The position numbers were made by a program, and so were the translations under genes. A stretch of 14,040 nt of DNA from Abditibacteriota bacterium (GTDB lineage: Bacteria; Armatimonadota; UBA5829): the NCBI GenBank assembly GCA_017959625.1, contig JAGDAG010000165.1, forward strand, positions 1 through 14,040. The letters are read 5' to 3'. Below the pieces are notes generated by a model. The model was not told the DNA's origin. It did not search any database and saw nothing but the letters and a program-made list of their open reading frames with translations. Of the stretch, positions 6,703 to 14,040 are shown one piece after another; the stretch's first letter is position 1, and each line of letters starts with the position of its first letter.

Positions 6703-8187
6703 TCACAGAAACTCGCCCTCGATCCTGCCCCTGTCGGCCATAAGGCCGATCCCGGCTTCCTTTCCGGGCAGCAGGCCCCAGGTAGCGTGCAGCATAAGCT
6801 TTCCGTCAAGATAAACGTCAAATTTGTCTTCGTAATGAACTGCGGTAAGGATCATGTTATCCTTGACGGAAATGCTCCTGGTGTTCCATACGTTATGGGC
6901 CATATCCGCCATGGAGGATATCTGAAGGGTGCTGTTTTTTTTGTCTATATATATGCAGGTGTCTTCGATGGAAGTGTCGCTCTCCGGCCGGGGCCTTATA
7001 ACGAGCCCGCCGCCGGCGCCTTTTATTTTCAGCCGGCAGGACACGGCAAATTCCTCTGCGGGAACGCCGAATATCTGGCAGGCAAGATATCCCGAAGGCG
7101 AAACGCCGCGGAACACGCCGTTTTCATTCACGAAGCCTCCGTCGGCAAACTTCCAGGCGGGATGAGGATACAACGGGCGCGCGGGGCTCTTTGTTTCCGG
7201 CCTGATTGTCTCTGTTTTCCGCAGCTCTTCCGGCGCTTCGAGCCACAGATCGCTGCCTTTTGCTTTCACCAGGAAGGGCCGCGATGCGGTCGCCGCGCAG
7301 AATATCCCGTAGCGCTGCCCGCGGAACACGAAAGTGCGGAAGCAGCCTCCGTCTCCCAGCAGAACGTTTTTTCTCGGCTCCCGGAAAGGGCCGAAGGGAG
7401 AATCCGATACGGCGTATATCTCCCCCTTGATTATATTTTTGTCCGAAAACTCCGCTATGCTGCCGTAGGCATTGGCGGTAGCCATGGTAAGATACCATTT
7501 TCCGTTTTGTTCGAAAACGTCGGGACACTCGGTGCAGCTGTATCTTTCGGATGAAAACACGGGGGGCAGCTGCTCCCAATGCACGAGATCGGCGCTTTTT
7601 GCGCAGCCGATACAATTCGTCTTTACCGCTCCCGTCCCTTTCTTCCTCGTGACGAAATAGCCGATATAAAAGTCTTTGTATTTTACTACGGTAAGATCTC
7701 TGCAGTCTATGCTGCGGCACACGGAATAATCGTCTATGTACCAGCGTCCGTCGGGCACTATCACGGGGTTATCGGGATACCTTTTGAAATTCTGTCCGTC
7801 CTCCGACAGGGCCAGCCCGATTTTTTGCTTCGTGGCTCCGTCAAGAGAGCTGCGCATGGTGTAAAACAGATAATACTTTCCGTCCTTCAGCACGGTACAG
7901 CCCGTCCAGGGCTGCATATCGTCCGCCGTCCCTTTTTCCCCGGGGGCAAGACAGCCGGAAAGTTCGGTCCAACGAAAAAGGTCTTCGCTTACCGCATGCC
8001 CCAGGATATCCTCCGTCCCCGCCGGGGAAACCGATCCGGGCCCCCTGTAACGGAGATAATACAAATGGGCGCGCGTTCCGTCGGACACGGTCCATCCGTC
8101 CCATACCAAAAGATCGGAAGGCCTGAAATCCGCAAAAACCGCGGCGGAAAGAAAAAGAGACAAAAAGAGGCAAAAAAGCGCTTTCAT
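6703..8187 (-). CDS. Secreted GH32-like five-bladed beta-propeller glycoside hydrolase
   Basis: This encodes a 494-residue exported protein. The ATG at 8187 begins a clear signal peptide (MKALFCLFLSLFLSAAVFA, cleavage near 19) and overlaps the preceding stop as ATGA. The N-terminal catalytic region (about 25-320) shows beta-propeller blades (KYYLFYTM, FYIGYFV, KWYLTMA). Three spaced acidic sites recall the GH32/GH43-type fold: Asp30 in LLVWDGW, Asp164 in CRDLTV (compare the RDP motif), and Glu220 in TECPDVFEQNGKWYL, a good match to the GH32 EC motif. Residues of about 345-494 form a beta-sandwich-like domain (VYLDGKLMLHATWG), as in GH32 C-terminal or laminin-G-like modules. The canonical WMNDPNG motif is absent, so beta-fructosidase activity should not be assumed. 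It is last in the translationally coupled cell-wall operon, which is unexpected for a sugar-degrading enzyme. The exact family is uncertain; GH43 or another propeller family remains possible. Confidence 0.72.
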   Translation of the reverse strand: MKALFCLFLSLFLSAAVFADFRPSDLLVWDGWTVSDGTRAHLYYLRYRGPGSVSPAGTEDILGHAVSEDLFRWTELSGCLAPGEKGTADDMQPWTGCTVLKDGKYYLFYTMRSSLDGATKQKIGLALSEDGQNFKRYPDNPVIVPDGRWYIDDYSVCRSIDCRDLTVVKYKDFYIGYFVTRKKGTGAVKTNCIGCAKSADLVHWEQLPPVFSSERYSCTECPDVFEQNGKWYLTMATANAYGSIAEFSDKNIIKGEIYAVSDSPFGPFREPRKNVLLGDGGCFRTFVFRGQRYGIFCAATASRPFLVKAKGSDLWLEAPEELRKTETIRPETKSPARPLYPHPAWKFADGGFVNENGVFRGVSPSGYLACQIFGVPAEEFAVSCRLKIKGAGGGLVIRPRPESDTSIEDTCIYIDKKNSTLQISSMADMAHNVWNTRSISVKDNMILTAVHYEDKFDVYLDGKLMLHATWGLLPGKEAGIGLMADRGRIEGEFL

Positions 8188-8885
8188 ACCGAAAGACCCA
8201 CGGATCTCACTACGCTCACCCATACGTCTATGCTTATAAAAAGGCATACGTGCAGGACAAAACCGGGAAGAAACGATTTGCAGTAGTATGCCGCCAGCCC
8301 CAGCGCCAGCCCGCCCACTCCGGAAAGCACCACTTCTATGACAGGCTTTCCCAGATGGAGGAGCACGAAAGGAACTGCCTGTATAATGATGCCCCAAAGC
8401 CCTATGGCTCTTGCAAGGCCCAGGGTAAGGAAGCCTCTGAAGAAAAACTCCCATGCAAAGATATACATTGCATACACGATCTCTGCAAAAACCATCTTCC
8501 CCAGGTCCAGATCAATGGGATTTGCGGAAAAAAACAGGTTTTCCGCCTCTCTGAAGTGCTTGAATATGGGATAATAATCCTGAAGCTGGGGTATGAGCTT
8601 CGAGGGAAGATACGAACCCAGCACCGTCAGCACCGCAAGGATAAGGGTCACGGTCCACACTATCTTCGGCTTTTCCGGCATCCGCATACCGAAATTCGTT
8701 TTGTCTTCGTTGAAAAGAAAGAATATAAGGAGCGAAGGCAGGAACCAGAGCCAAAGAAGATTTCCGATGATATACGTGTTGAAATCGTTGTCAAGATGAT
8801 TGAAACGCCACAAAAAGAAGCTTATCAGCGCTCCTGCGATAAGAGTGGAAACGGTTATGAACCTGTTTTTCTTTTCCATAGTCAT
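8184..8885 (-). CDS. CPBP-family (CAAX-protease-like) membrane protein
   Basis: This encodes a 233-residue integral membrane protein with about six to seven hydrophobic segments (about 11-30, 38-58, 75-92, 131-156, 162-180, 185-201, 205-228). It belongs to the CPBP/Abi superfamily of glutamic intramembrane proteases. Motif 1 reads WEFFFRG (145-151) where the classical form is EExxxR, so the first Glu is Trp while Glu146 and Arg150 remain. Motif 2, FVLLH (173-177), fits FxxxH. For motif 3, His212 is present but Phe rather than Asn or Asp stands four residues later. Activity is therefore uncertain; members act in prenyl-protein processing, bacteriocin self-protection or unknown roles. The start is ATG at 8885, overlapping the gpsA stop as ATGA. 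A second ATG two codons later (8879) is an equally plausible start. It overlaps the next gene by 4 bases. Confidence 0.82.
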   Translation of the reverse strand: MTMEKKNRFITVSTLIAGALISFFLWRFNHLDNDFNTYIIGNLLWLWFLPSLLIFFLFNEDKTNFGMRMPEKPKIVWTVTLILAVLTVLGSYLPSKLIPQLQDYYPIFKHFREAENLFFSANPIDLDLGKMVFAEIVYAMYIFAWEFFFRGFLTLGLARAIGLWGIIIQAVPFVLLHLGKPVIEVVLSGVGGLALGLAAYYCKSFLPGFVLHVCLFISIDVWVSVVRSVGLSV

Positions 8886-9880
8886 TCTGCCTTTTGTTCC
8901 CGGTTCATCAGATCCGTGACGGCAGCCCGGGGATCCTTGCCTTCTTTGAGGATCTTATATATTTCCTTCGTGATGGGCATATCTATGCCGTATTTTTCCG
9001 AGAGCAGCATAGCGGCATAGCAGGTGGGGACGCCTTCCGCCACCTGGCCGAGTTTTTTGCCGGCTTCCTCCGGAGTTTTTCCATCGGCCAGCAGCATGCC
9101 GAATCTGAAATTCCTGGAAAGGATACTGGAGCTTGTAGTGATCATATCGCCCATTCCGGACAGGCCGTAAAAGGTTTCCCGCCTTCCTCCGAGAAAGGTT
9201 CCCAGGCGGGTTATTTCCCTCAGGCCCCTTGTCTGTATAGCGGCGCGGGTGTTGTCTCCGAACCCCATCCCTGCGGATATGCCGCAGGCGATCGCGAGGA
9301 TATTTTTCAGCGAGCCGCCTGCCTCTACCCCTATGACGTCATCGGTGGTATATGCTCTGAGTATATCGGAGGACAAAAGCTTCTGAAAAAACTGCGTCCT
9401 TTCGGTATCCGTTCCGGCCAGGACTGTGCAGCCGGGCTTTCCGGCAACGAATTCCATGGCCAGATTGGGGCCGGACAGAATAACGGCTCTCGAAGCAAAC
9501 TCTTCTCCCGCCACCGCTTTTATGATCTGGGTCTCCCGAAGCCCGGTGGCCGCTTCCAGCCCCTTGCCGGCATTAAGGAAAGGTATATCTTTATCCTCGA
9601 GGGAATCAAAAACGTCCATAAGCACCGACCTGAAAGCGTTGCTGGGAACGGCCATGATGATGCATTCCCCGAAAGAAAGGGCTTCCTTGAGTTCGAGAGT
9701 CGCGGTAACGGTCTCGGAAAACGGGTATTCTCCGGTATAGTAAGGATTAAGATGCGTTGTATTTATGTTTTCACACACGGAAGCTTCGTTGGTCCAGAGC
9801 TTTACGTGGTGCCCGTTTCTGGAAACAAGCATGGACAAAGCGCTCCCCCAGCTTCCGCCGCCTAAAATGGCAACCTTCAT
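8882..9880 (-). CDS. gpsA: Glycerol-3-phosphate dehydrogenase [NAD(P)+] GpsA
   Basis: This cytoplasmic enzyme reduces dihydroxyacetone phosphate to sn-glycerol 3-phosphate, the backbone of membrane phospholipids. At 332 residues it is full length. The N-terminal Rossmann site is GGGSWG (7-12). Further family segments are PSNAFRSVL (79-87), the NAGKGLE loop (103-109), LSGPNLAMEF (135-144), Lys192 in GGSLKNILAIA (the expected catalytic lysine) and GLSGMGDMITT (239-249). The ATG lies inside the end of murG (ATGA overlap), with GGAGG 7 bases upstream inside the murG coding sequence. It stands directly after murG, where murC is common in dcw clusters. This may tie phospholipid synthesis to lipid II production through one transcript. 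Confidence 0.96.
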   Translation of the reverse strand: MKVAILGGGSWGSALSMLVSRNGHHVKLWTNEASVCENINTTHLNPYYTGEYPFSETVTATLELKEALSFGECIIMAVPSNAFRSVLMDVFDSLEDKDIPFLNAGKGLEAATGLRETQIIKAVAGEEFASRAVILSGPNLAMEFVAGKPGCTVLAGTDTERTQFFQKLLSSDILRAYTTDDVIGVEAGGSLKNILAIACGISAGMGFGDNTRAAIQTRGLREITRLGTFLGGRRETFYGLSGMGDMITTSSSILSRNFRFGMLLADGKTPEEAGKKLGQVAEGVPTCYAAMLLSEKYGIDMPITKEIYKILKEGKDPRAAVTDLMNREQKAE

Positions 9881-10962
9881 CTCACCGCCTCCATAATTAT
9901 CTCTGTGATCTTTTTCGCGGCATCCGGCACCGCCGCCCTTGCCGCATTTTCACTCATTCGTTTCAAAACGTTTCCGTTTCTCAGTTTTCTTATCTTATCC
10001 GCAAGGACCTCGGGGGTAAGCTCGCTGTCTTTTATGAGCTCGCACCCGCCTGCATTCCTGTAAGCCTCCGCATTGTGATACTGGTGATCGGCGGCTGCGT
10101 AAGGATACGGTATCAGGATAGACGGGAGCCCTGCGGCCTGCAGCTCCGTTGTGGTGCTGGCCCCCGCCCTGGATACCACGAGATCCGCGCAGGCAAAGGC
10201 AAGAGGCATATCCAGGAAACCGTACGCCCTGTAGTTGTCTTCCTTGTAATCCTTCATTTCTTCCAGAACGCTTTCAAGCTTGTTTTTCCCCGTCTGGTGA
10301 ATGAAATAAGCATCCTTTACAAGCTGTTTTTTCACCATGCCGGTAACGGCTTTGTTTATGGAAAGGGCCCCCTGGCTTCCGCCGCATACCAAAACGGTAA
10401 AGGCGCCCTTTTTTATGCCCATCTTTTCCATAGCCTGTTCTTTATCGGGCAAAGAAAAAAACTCTTTTCGGACGGGCAGCCCGGTGAGGACGGGCCTTCC
10501 CGAAGGAAAGCCCGGGGCCGCTTCGGGAAAAGTGATACATATGGCGGAAGCGTATCCCGACACCTGAAGATTGGCTTTTCCCGGCACGGAATTCTGCTCG
10601 TGGACCACCACCGGTATCTTTTTGCGTTTCGCAGCGACATACACCGGGGAGCATACGAAACCGCCGGTCCCGAAAACCACGTCCGCCCGGAAATCCTCCA
10701 GAAGCTTCACCGACTTCCGGATGCCGGAGACGAGCTCCCTCAGGGCGCCCAGGCCCTTCAGGGAAACGATCCTGTTCATGGGAACAGCCGGGACCGGAGC
10801 AAAATCTATACCGGCAGCCGCCGCCGCCGGACGTTCGGGCCCGTTTTCTGTCCCGATATACAAAAGCTTTGATTCGGGATAATTGTTTTTTATAAAGGAA
10901 GCGACCGCTATCGCGGGATACACGTGGCCTCCGGTGCCTCCGCCTGTGATGACTATATTCAC
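9877..10962 (-). CDS. murG: UDP-GlcNAc:undecaprenyl-PP-MurNAc-pentapeptide GlcNAc transferase MurG
   Basis: MurG adds N-acetylglucosamine from UDP-GlcNAc to lipid I at the cytoplasmic face of the membrane, giving lipid II. The 361-residue protein has the expected GT-B layout: GGGTGGHVYPA (7-17), HEQN (121-124), GGSQGA (194-199), HQTGK (222-226), SRAGAST followed by Glu273, and ADHQYHNA (291-298) in the sugar-nucleotide site. The start codon is GTG at 10962, inside the ftsW stop (GTGA overlap), with GAGGA 7 bases upstream. It is followed by gpsA through an ATGA overlap. Confidence 0.97.
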   Translation of the reverse strand: MNIVITGGGTGGHVYPAIAVASFIKNNYPESKLLYIGTENGPERPAAAAAGIDFAPVPAVPMNRIVSLKGLGALRELVSGIRKSVKLLEDFRADVVFGTGGFVCSPVYVAAKRKKIPVVVHEQNSVPGKANLQVSGYASAICITFPEAAPGFPSGRPVLTGLPVRKEFFSLPDKEQAMEKMGIKKGAFTVLVCGGSQGALSINKAVTGMVKKQLVKDAYFIHQTGKNKLESVLEEMKDYKEDNYRAYGFLDMPLAFACADLVVSRAGASTTTELQAAGLPSILIPYPYAAADHQYHNAEAYRNAGGCELIKDSELTPEVLADKIRKLRNGNVLKRMSENAARAAVPDAAKKITEIIMEAVR

Positions 10963-12164
10963 CTGCCGTTCCTCACATTTCTTTTATACATATCCGCAGC
11001 GGACATACTGCGCCGTAATTCCGGAGATCCGTTTCTTTTTTTGAAATGGATCTTCAGCGCCTTGGGGGCTTCGTCTCTGCTCATCGATGCAAGCTGCATC
11101 AGGAACACGAGGGCATAACAGCCGGTCAGGGAGCTGACCCCGTAGCTTATAAAGGGAAGGCATACTCCCGTGGAAGGAAGCATGTTCAGGGTCACGGAAA
11201 TATTCAAGAGAGCCTGGAACAGAATGAACCCCATGCAGCAGAAACAAAGTATCCTGCAGTATCTGTTGCGGCTTTCCGAAATGATCCTGCCGGCGGTGTA
11301 AAAAAGCATTCCGTACAACGCCGCCACGACGATACAGCCAATACAGCCGAATTCCTCGGCAATAGTGGTAAAGATATAATCGTTGCAGGGCTCCGGAATG
11401 ATATATTTTGCAAGCCCGTTTCCGTATCCGCAGCCGATCAATCCCGCCGAAGAGATGGACGCCAGGCTTATCACCACCTGATTCCCCTCCTGGGAAGCGT
11501 AGGCCACGGGATCCAGCCAGGCCGCTATACGCATCTGCCTGAATTCATCTCCGCACAGAACGACTGCTGCGCCAAGGATCACTCCGGCAACGCCTAACAT
11601 AATGAGATATTTGTTTTCCATACCCCCTATCCAGAGCCCGATGATCAAAACGAAGCCGTACTGGATGCCGGTGGACATATTGCTGATGCCCACCGCTGCG
11701 AATATCCCGAACAGCAGCATCAAAACCAGATAATTCAGGGTAGGCAGACAGTTTTTCTGTTCCGTGACGTACCAGGCTACGCCAAGAGCATAGAGGGGCT
11801 TGAATATCTCGGAAGGCTGGATGGACTGCCCTGCGAACCTCATCCATCTGACGGCTCCGTTGACCTCGGCTCCGAAGAAGACCACAGCCAGAAGAACAGC
11901 GCACGCCGCAAAAAGAAATACGGGGGTCCACTTCTTGAGAGCCTTAAGGTGTTCAAGCTTCCGGAAACGGCCGGAACACAATTGATAAACCACAAACAGA
12001 GCAAGACAGCATAACGCCTGTTTTATTGCTCTGCCGAAGATATTCCCGTCCCCCGCGCTTCTTTCCAGAGCGCAGGTATCCACTATCATAAACAATCCGG
12101 CAAGGGACAGTATTATCAAAAGCCAGTCCAGCATGACGCAGCGGCCGTCGGAGTTCCTAAACAT
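10959..12164 (-). CDS. ftsW: SEDS-family peptidoglycan glycosyltransferase FtsW
   Basis: This encodes a 401-residue polytopic membrane protein of the FtsW/RodA/SpoVE family, which polymerises lipid II with a partner class B PBP at the septum. SEDS landmarks are GAVRWMRFAGQSIQPSE (103-119), RIAAWLDP (212-219), Asp262 in CNDYIFTTIAEEFG (the expected essential acidic residue) and LPFISYGVSS (336-345), close to the usual LPFISYGGSS. The position between murD and murG favours FtsW over RodA. The ATG at 12164 overlaps the murD end by 8 bases. An in-frame ATG at 12134 just before the first membrane segment is an alternative start with a poorer ribosome site. The cytoplasmic tail is basic. Confidence 0.94.
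   Translation of the reverse strand: MFRNSDGRCVMLDWLLIILSLAGLFMIVDTCALERSAGDGNIFGRAIKQALCCLALFVVYQLCSGRFRKLEHLKALKKWTPVFLFAACAVLLAVVFFGAEVNGAVRWMRFAGQSIQPSEIFKPLYALGVAWYVTEQKNCLPTLNYLVLMLLFGIFAAVGISNMSTGIQYGFVLIIGLWIGGMENKYLIMLGVAGVILGAAVVLCGDEFRQMRIAAWLDPVAYASQEGNQVVISLASISSAGLIGCGYGNGLAKYIIPEPCNDYIFTTIAEEFGCIGCIVVAALYGMLFYTAGRIISESRNRYCRILCFCCMGFILFQALLNISVTLNMLPSTGVCLPFISYGVSSLTGCYALVFLMQLASMSRDEAPKALKIHFKKRNGSPELRRSMSAADMYKRNVRNGR
10970..10974 (-). promoter_or_regulatory. Ribosome binding site fixing the GTG start of murG
   Basis: GAGGA on the minus strand lies 7 bases before GTG (10962-10960), within the last codons of ftsW. It supports the non-ATG start, which places MNIVITGGGTGG at the N-terminus as expected for MurG. 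Confidence 0.8.
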
Positions 12165-13554
12165 GTTTCCCGCTCATTTCTTTCACGATTTCGGTAAACC
12201 GGTTTCCTCTGTCCTCAAAGGATGAGAACATATCGAAGCTGGCGCAGCCCGGAGTAAGAACGACGGAATCTCCCTTAAGGGCCTTTTCCGACGCCAGGAG
12301 GACCGCCTCTTTCAGAGTTTCCGCTCCGCAGCAGTTTGTATAGCCCTCCTTTCCGAAAGCCTCCAGTATTTTACCCTTATCCCGGCCGATCACCACCGCA
12401 AACCTGCATTTTTCCTTTACCGCCCGGGCAAAGGGAGCGAAATCCGACCCTTTGTCTTTTCCGCCGCATATAAGCACCTGTCCCGTTTCCAGGGCGTTCA
12501 CGGAACTGACTGCGGCAGCCACGTTGGTACACATGGAATTGTTTACGTAGGTCACCCCGTTTATTTCGTCTACGGTCTCGAGCCTGTGGCTGACTCCCCG
12601 GAATCCGGAAAGGGCCTTTTCGGCGCCCTTTTCCGCATATTTCCTGGTGAGGAGGAAAGCAGCCATGGCGTTGGCGGCGTTATGCTTTCCCGGGACCTTC
12701 AGAATAGAGGCGTCCAGCGCTTCCCGGGCTTCTCCGCCGTCCCGAAACATTATTTTTCCGTTTTCAAGCCAGCAGCCCCTTTCCACGGGCCCCTGCAGAG
12801 AAAACATAAAAACGCTGCTTTTTACTTTGTCCGCCAGGGACGAAACAAACGGGTCGTCGGCGTTGAGGACGGCAATATCATCTTCGGTCTGGAACGCAAA
12901 AAGCTTTGCTTTGAGAGCCGCATAGTTCTCCCGGGTCCCGTGACGGTCCAGATGATCCGTCCCCACGTTCAGAAGAGCGCCGGCTTCCGGCGCAAAGGTG
13001 GTGCAGCGTTCCAGCTGGAAAGTGGACACCTCGCAGACTATCACGGATCCCTTTTCCGCCTTGCCGACGCATTCCGTAAGAGTAAGCCCCTCCCGGCCGC
13101 GGCATGCGGCGGAAGGCTTGTAACCGGCAACGTTGCCTCCTATAAAATAATCGAGGCCGGCTTCCTTCAGTATTTTTCCCGCCATGACCGTAGTGGTGGT
13201 CTTGCCGTTGGTGCCGGTAACGGCCAGTATGGGACAGGGGCTCAGACGGTAAGCCAGCTCTATCTCCGATATGACCTCTATGCCCAGCCGGTCGGCTTCG
13301 GCAAAAAAAGGAGCCGCGGGAGGTATGCCGGGAGACGTGACAATGAGATCCGTGTTCGCCATATCTATGTCGTTGGACCGGCAATACACGGTGACGCCCT
13401 TGTTCATAAGCCCGATGATCTCGTCCGCCTTGTCGTTGAAGGAGCACATATCATATACGGATACCTTCGCTCCCTCCGCGGCAAGCCTTTCGGCGCAGGC
13501 CATTCCCGATCTGGCCAGGCCCACTACCGACACGTTTTTCCCGGAATATTCCAT
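12157..13554 (-). CDS. murD: UDP-N-acetylmuramoyl-L-alanine:D-glutamate ligase MurD
   Basis: MurD uses ATP to add D-glutamate to UDP-MurNAc-L-alanine in the cytoplasm. The 465-residue protein shows the three Mur ligase domains: an N-terminal Rossmann-like domain (VVGLARSGMA), a central ATPase domain with the P-loop GTNGKTTTT (114-122), EVSTFQLE (175-182), NVGTDHLDRHG (196-206) and PGKHNAANAMAA (288-299), and a C-terminal domain with HRLE (323-326) and PGCASFDMFSSFEDRG (435-450). The motif normally written NDSKATN reads NNSMCTN (338-344), changing the Asp and Lys that help position substrate in well-studied MurD. The ATG directly follows the mraY TAA; a GGGAGAG site lies 11 bases upstream inside mraY. 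It overlaps ftsW by 8 bases. The MurD assignment is secure from length, motifs and position. Confidence 0.96.
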   Translation of the reverse strand: MEYSGKNVSVVGLARSGMACAERLAAEGAKVSVYDMCSFNDKADEIIGLMNKGVTVYCRSNDIDMANTDLIVTSPGIPPAAPFFAEADRLGIEVISEIELAYRLSPCPILAVTGTNGKTTTTVMAGKILKEAGLDYFIGGNVAGYKPSAACRGREGLTLTECVGKAEKGSVIVCEVSTFQLERCTTFAPEAGALLNVGTDHLDRHGTRENYAALKAKLFAFQTEDDIAVLNADDPFVSSLADKVKSSVFMFSLQGPVERGCWLENGKIMFRDGGEAREALDASILKVPGKHNAANAMAAFLLTRKYAEKGAEKALSGFRGVSHRLETVDEINGVTYVNNSMCTNVAAAVSSVNALETGQVLICGGKDKGSDFAPFARAVKEKCRFAVVIGRDKGKILEAFGKEGYTNCCGAETLKEAVLLASEKALKGDSVVLTPGCASFDMFSSFEDRGNRFTEIVKEMSGKHV

Positions 13555-14040
13555 TTAAAACATTACTCTCCCAAAAACTGCCAAAACAGCCGCTATGCTG
13601 CACAAAAAGGTGATTATACAGGCTCTCGCCACGATCTTCTGCTCGGGGATACCCTTCATTTCGTAATGATGATGGACCGGCGCCTTGAGAAAGACCCTCT
13701 CGCCTTCTCCCCGGGTGATGCGGGTGTATTTGAACCACCCCCACTGGACCACCGTGGAGAAACCGTCCAGCACAAAAACAAGCGCCGCGATAAAAACTGC
13801 GATCTCAAAATGGGTCACGATGCCGTAGCCTATAAGGGCGGAGCCCAGAAAGAGAGAGCCCGTATCCCCCATGAACACTTTGGCGGGGTTGGAATTGTGA
13901 TACAGAAAAGCGAGACAGGCTCCCGAGATACACAAAAGCCAGGGGGATTTGAGGGCGAGCCCCAGAACGATGCATATAACGGAGGCCATGCCCCCCGCCA
14001 GGCCGTCAAGGCCGTCGGTGATGTTGACGAAATTCACAAA
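13555..14040 (-). CDS. mraY: Phospho-MurNAc-pentapeptide transferase MraY (partial, N-terminus outside window)
   Basis: MraY is an integral membrane enzyme that moves phospho-MurNAc-pentapeptide from UDP onto undecaprenyl phosphate, giving lipid I. Only the last 161 codons are present, roughly half of a usual 320-360 residue MraY; the frame stays open through the right edge. Visible family landmarks are the Asp-rich NITDGLDGLAGG, KVFMGDTGSLFLGSA, and the cytoplasmic HHHYEMKGIPEQKIVAR segment that precedes the last membrane helix. A GTG at 14037 is an internal valine codon, not a start. The TAA stop is immediately followed by the murD ATG, and the murD ribosome site lies within the end of this gene. 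Confidence 0.96.
   Translation of the reverse strand, partial: FVNFVNITDGLDGLAGGMASVICIVLGLALKSPWLLCISGACLAFLYHNSNPAKVFMGDTGSLFLGSALIGYGIVTHFEIAVFIAALVFVLDGFSTVVQWGWFKYTRITRGEGERVFLKAPVHHHYEMKGIPEQKIVARACIITFLCSIAAVLAVFGRVMF

Noticed and set aside
6636..6821. N-terminal extension of GrpE to ATG at 6821
   Set aside because: It overlaps the end of the hydrolase gene and the extended -10 element, and the extra residues are not GrpE-like.
8188..8454. N-terminal extension of the GH32-like protein to 8454
   Set aside because: It overlaps the CPBP gene by 270 bases and hides the obvious signal peptide that begins at 8187.
8184..8885. CPBP protein as a bacteriocin immunity protein
   Set aside because: No bacteriocin precursor, double-glycine leader or exporter gene is nearby; context is cell-wall synthesis.
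8894..10872. Long plus-strand open frames opposite gpsA and murG
   Set aside because: They oppose two well-identified genes, match no family, and look like codon-bias shadows.

Overview
All eleven genes supported in this 14 kb window lie on the minus strand; every long plus-strand reading frame looks like a shadow of one of them. Base composition is mixed, roughly half G+C by eye, with many ATA isoleucine codons. The secreted Big_2-repeat proteins, the lectin-like papain-family protease and the GxGYxYP-type protein suggest an uncultured anaerobic bacterium, possibly from a gut or rumen. The sequence does not settle the phylum. An Armatimonadota- or Abditibacteriota-like lineage is only a guess.

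Read in the direction of transcription (right to left), the right two thirds is the middle of a division/cell-wall (dcw) cluster: mraY (partial, running off the right edge), murD, ftsW, murG, then gpsA, a CPBP-family membrane protein and a secreted GH32-like beta-propeller protein. Every junction in this chain is tight: TAA directly followed by ATG at mraY/murD, an 8-nt overlap at murD/ftsW, and four successive 4-nt GTGA or ATGA overlaps. MraY and MurG make lipids I and II, MurD makes a UDP-muramyl dipeptide precursor, FtsW polymerises lipid II, and GpsA makes the glycerol phosphate backbone of membrane lipids. The last two genes have no textbook role in this cluster.

Next comes grpE without dnaK or hrcA. 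It has its own extended -10 promoter, a probable TTG start and a strong intrinsic terminator. No terminator is visible between the GH32-like gene and grpE, so the long cell-wall transcript may also run into grpE.

The left 5.9 kb is a three-gene operon for exported proteins. It begins with a consensus sigma-70-type promoter (TTGACA, 17 bp, TATAAT) whose -35 box shares bases with the T-tract of the grpE terminator. It encodes (1) a papain-like protease with an intact Gln/Cys/His/Asn set, a lectin-like domain and three Big_2 domains, (2) a GxGYxYP-family putative glycoside hydrolase with three Big_2 domains, and (3) a lipoprotein with one Big_2 domain and an unrecognised C-terminal domain. It ends in a strong terminator at the left edge. 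The first two proteins have unrelated heads but share a tail of about 255 residues at about 70 % identity. This operon is the best candidate in the window for an undescribed cell-surface system. No tRNA, rRNA, CRISPR array or insertion sequence was seen, and no gene-free stretch exceeds about 110 bases.
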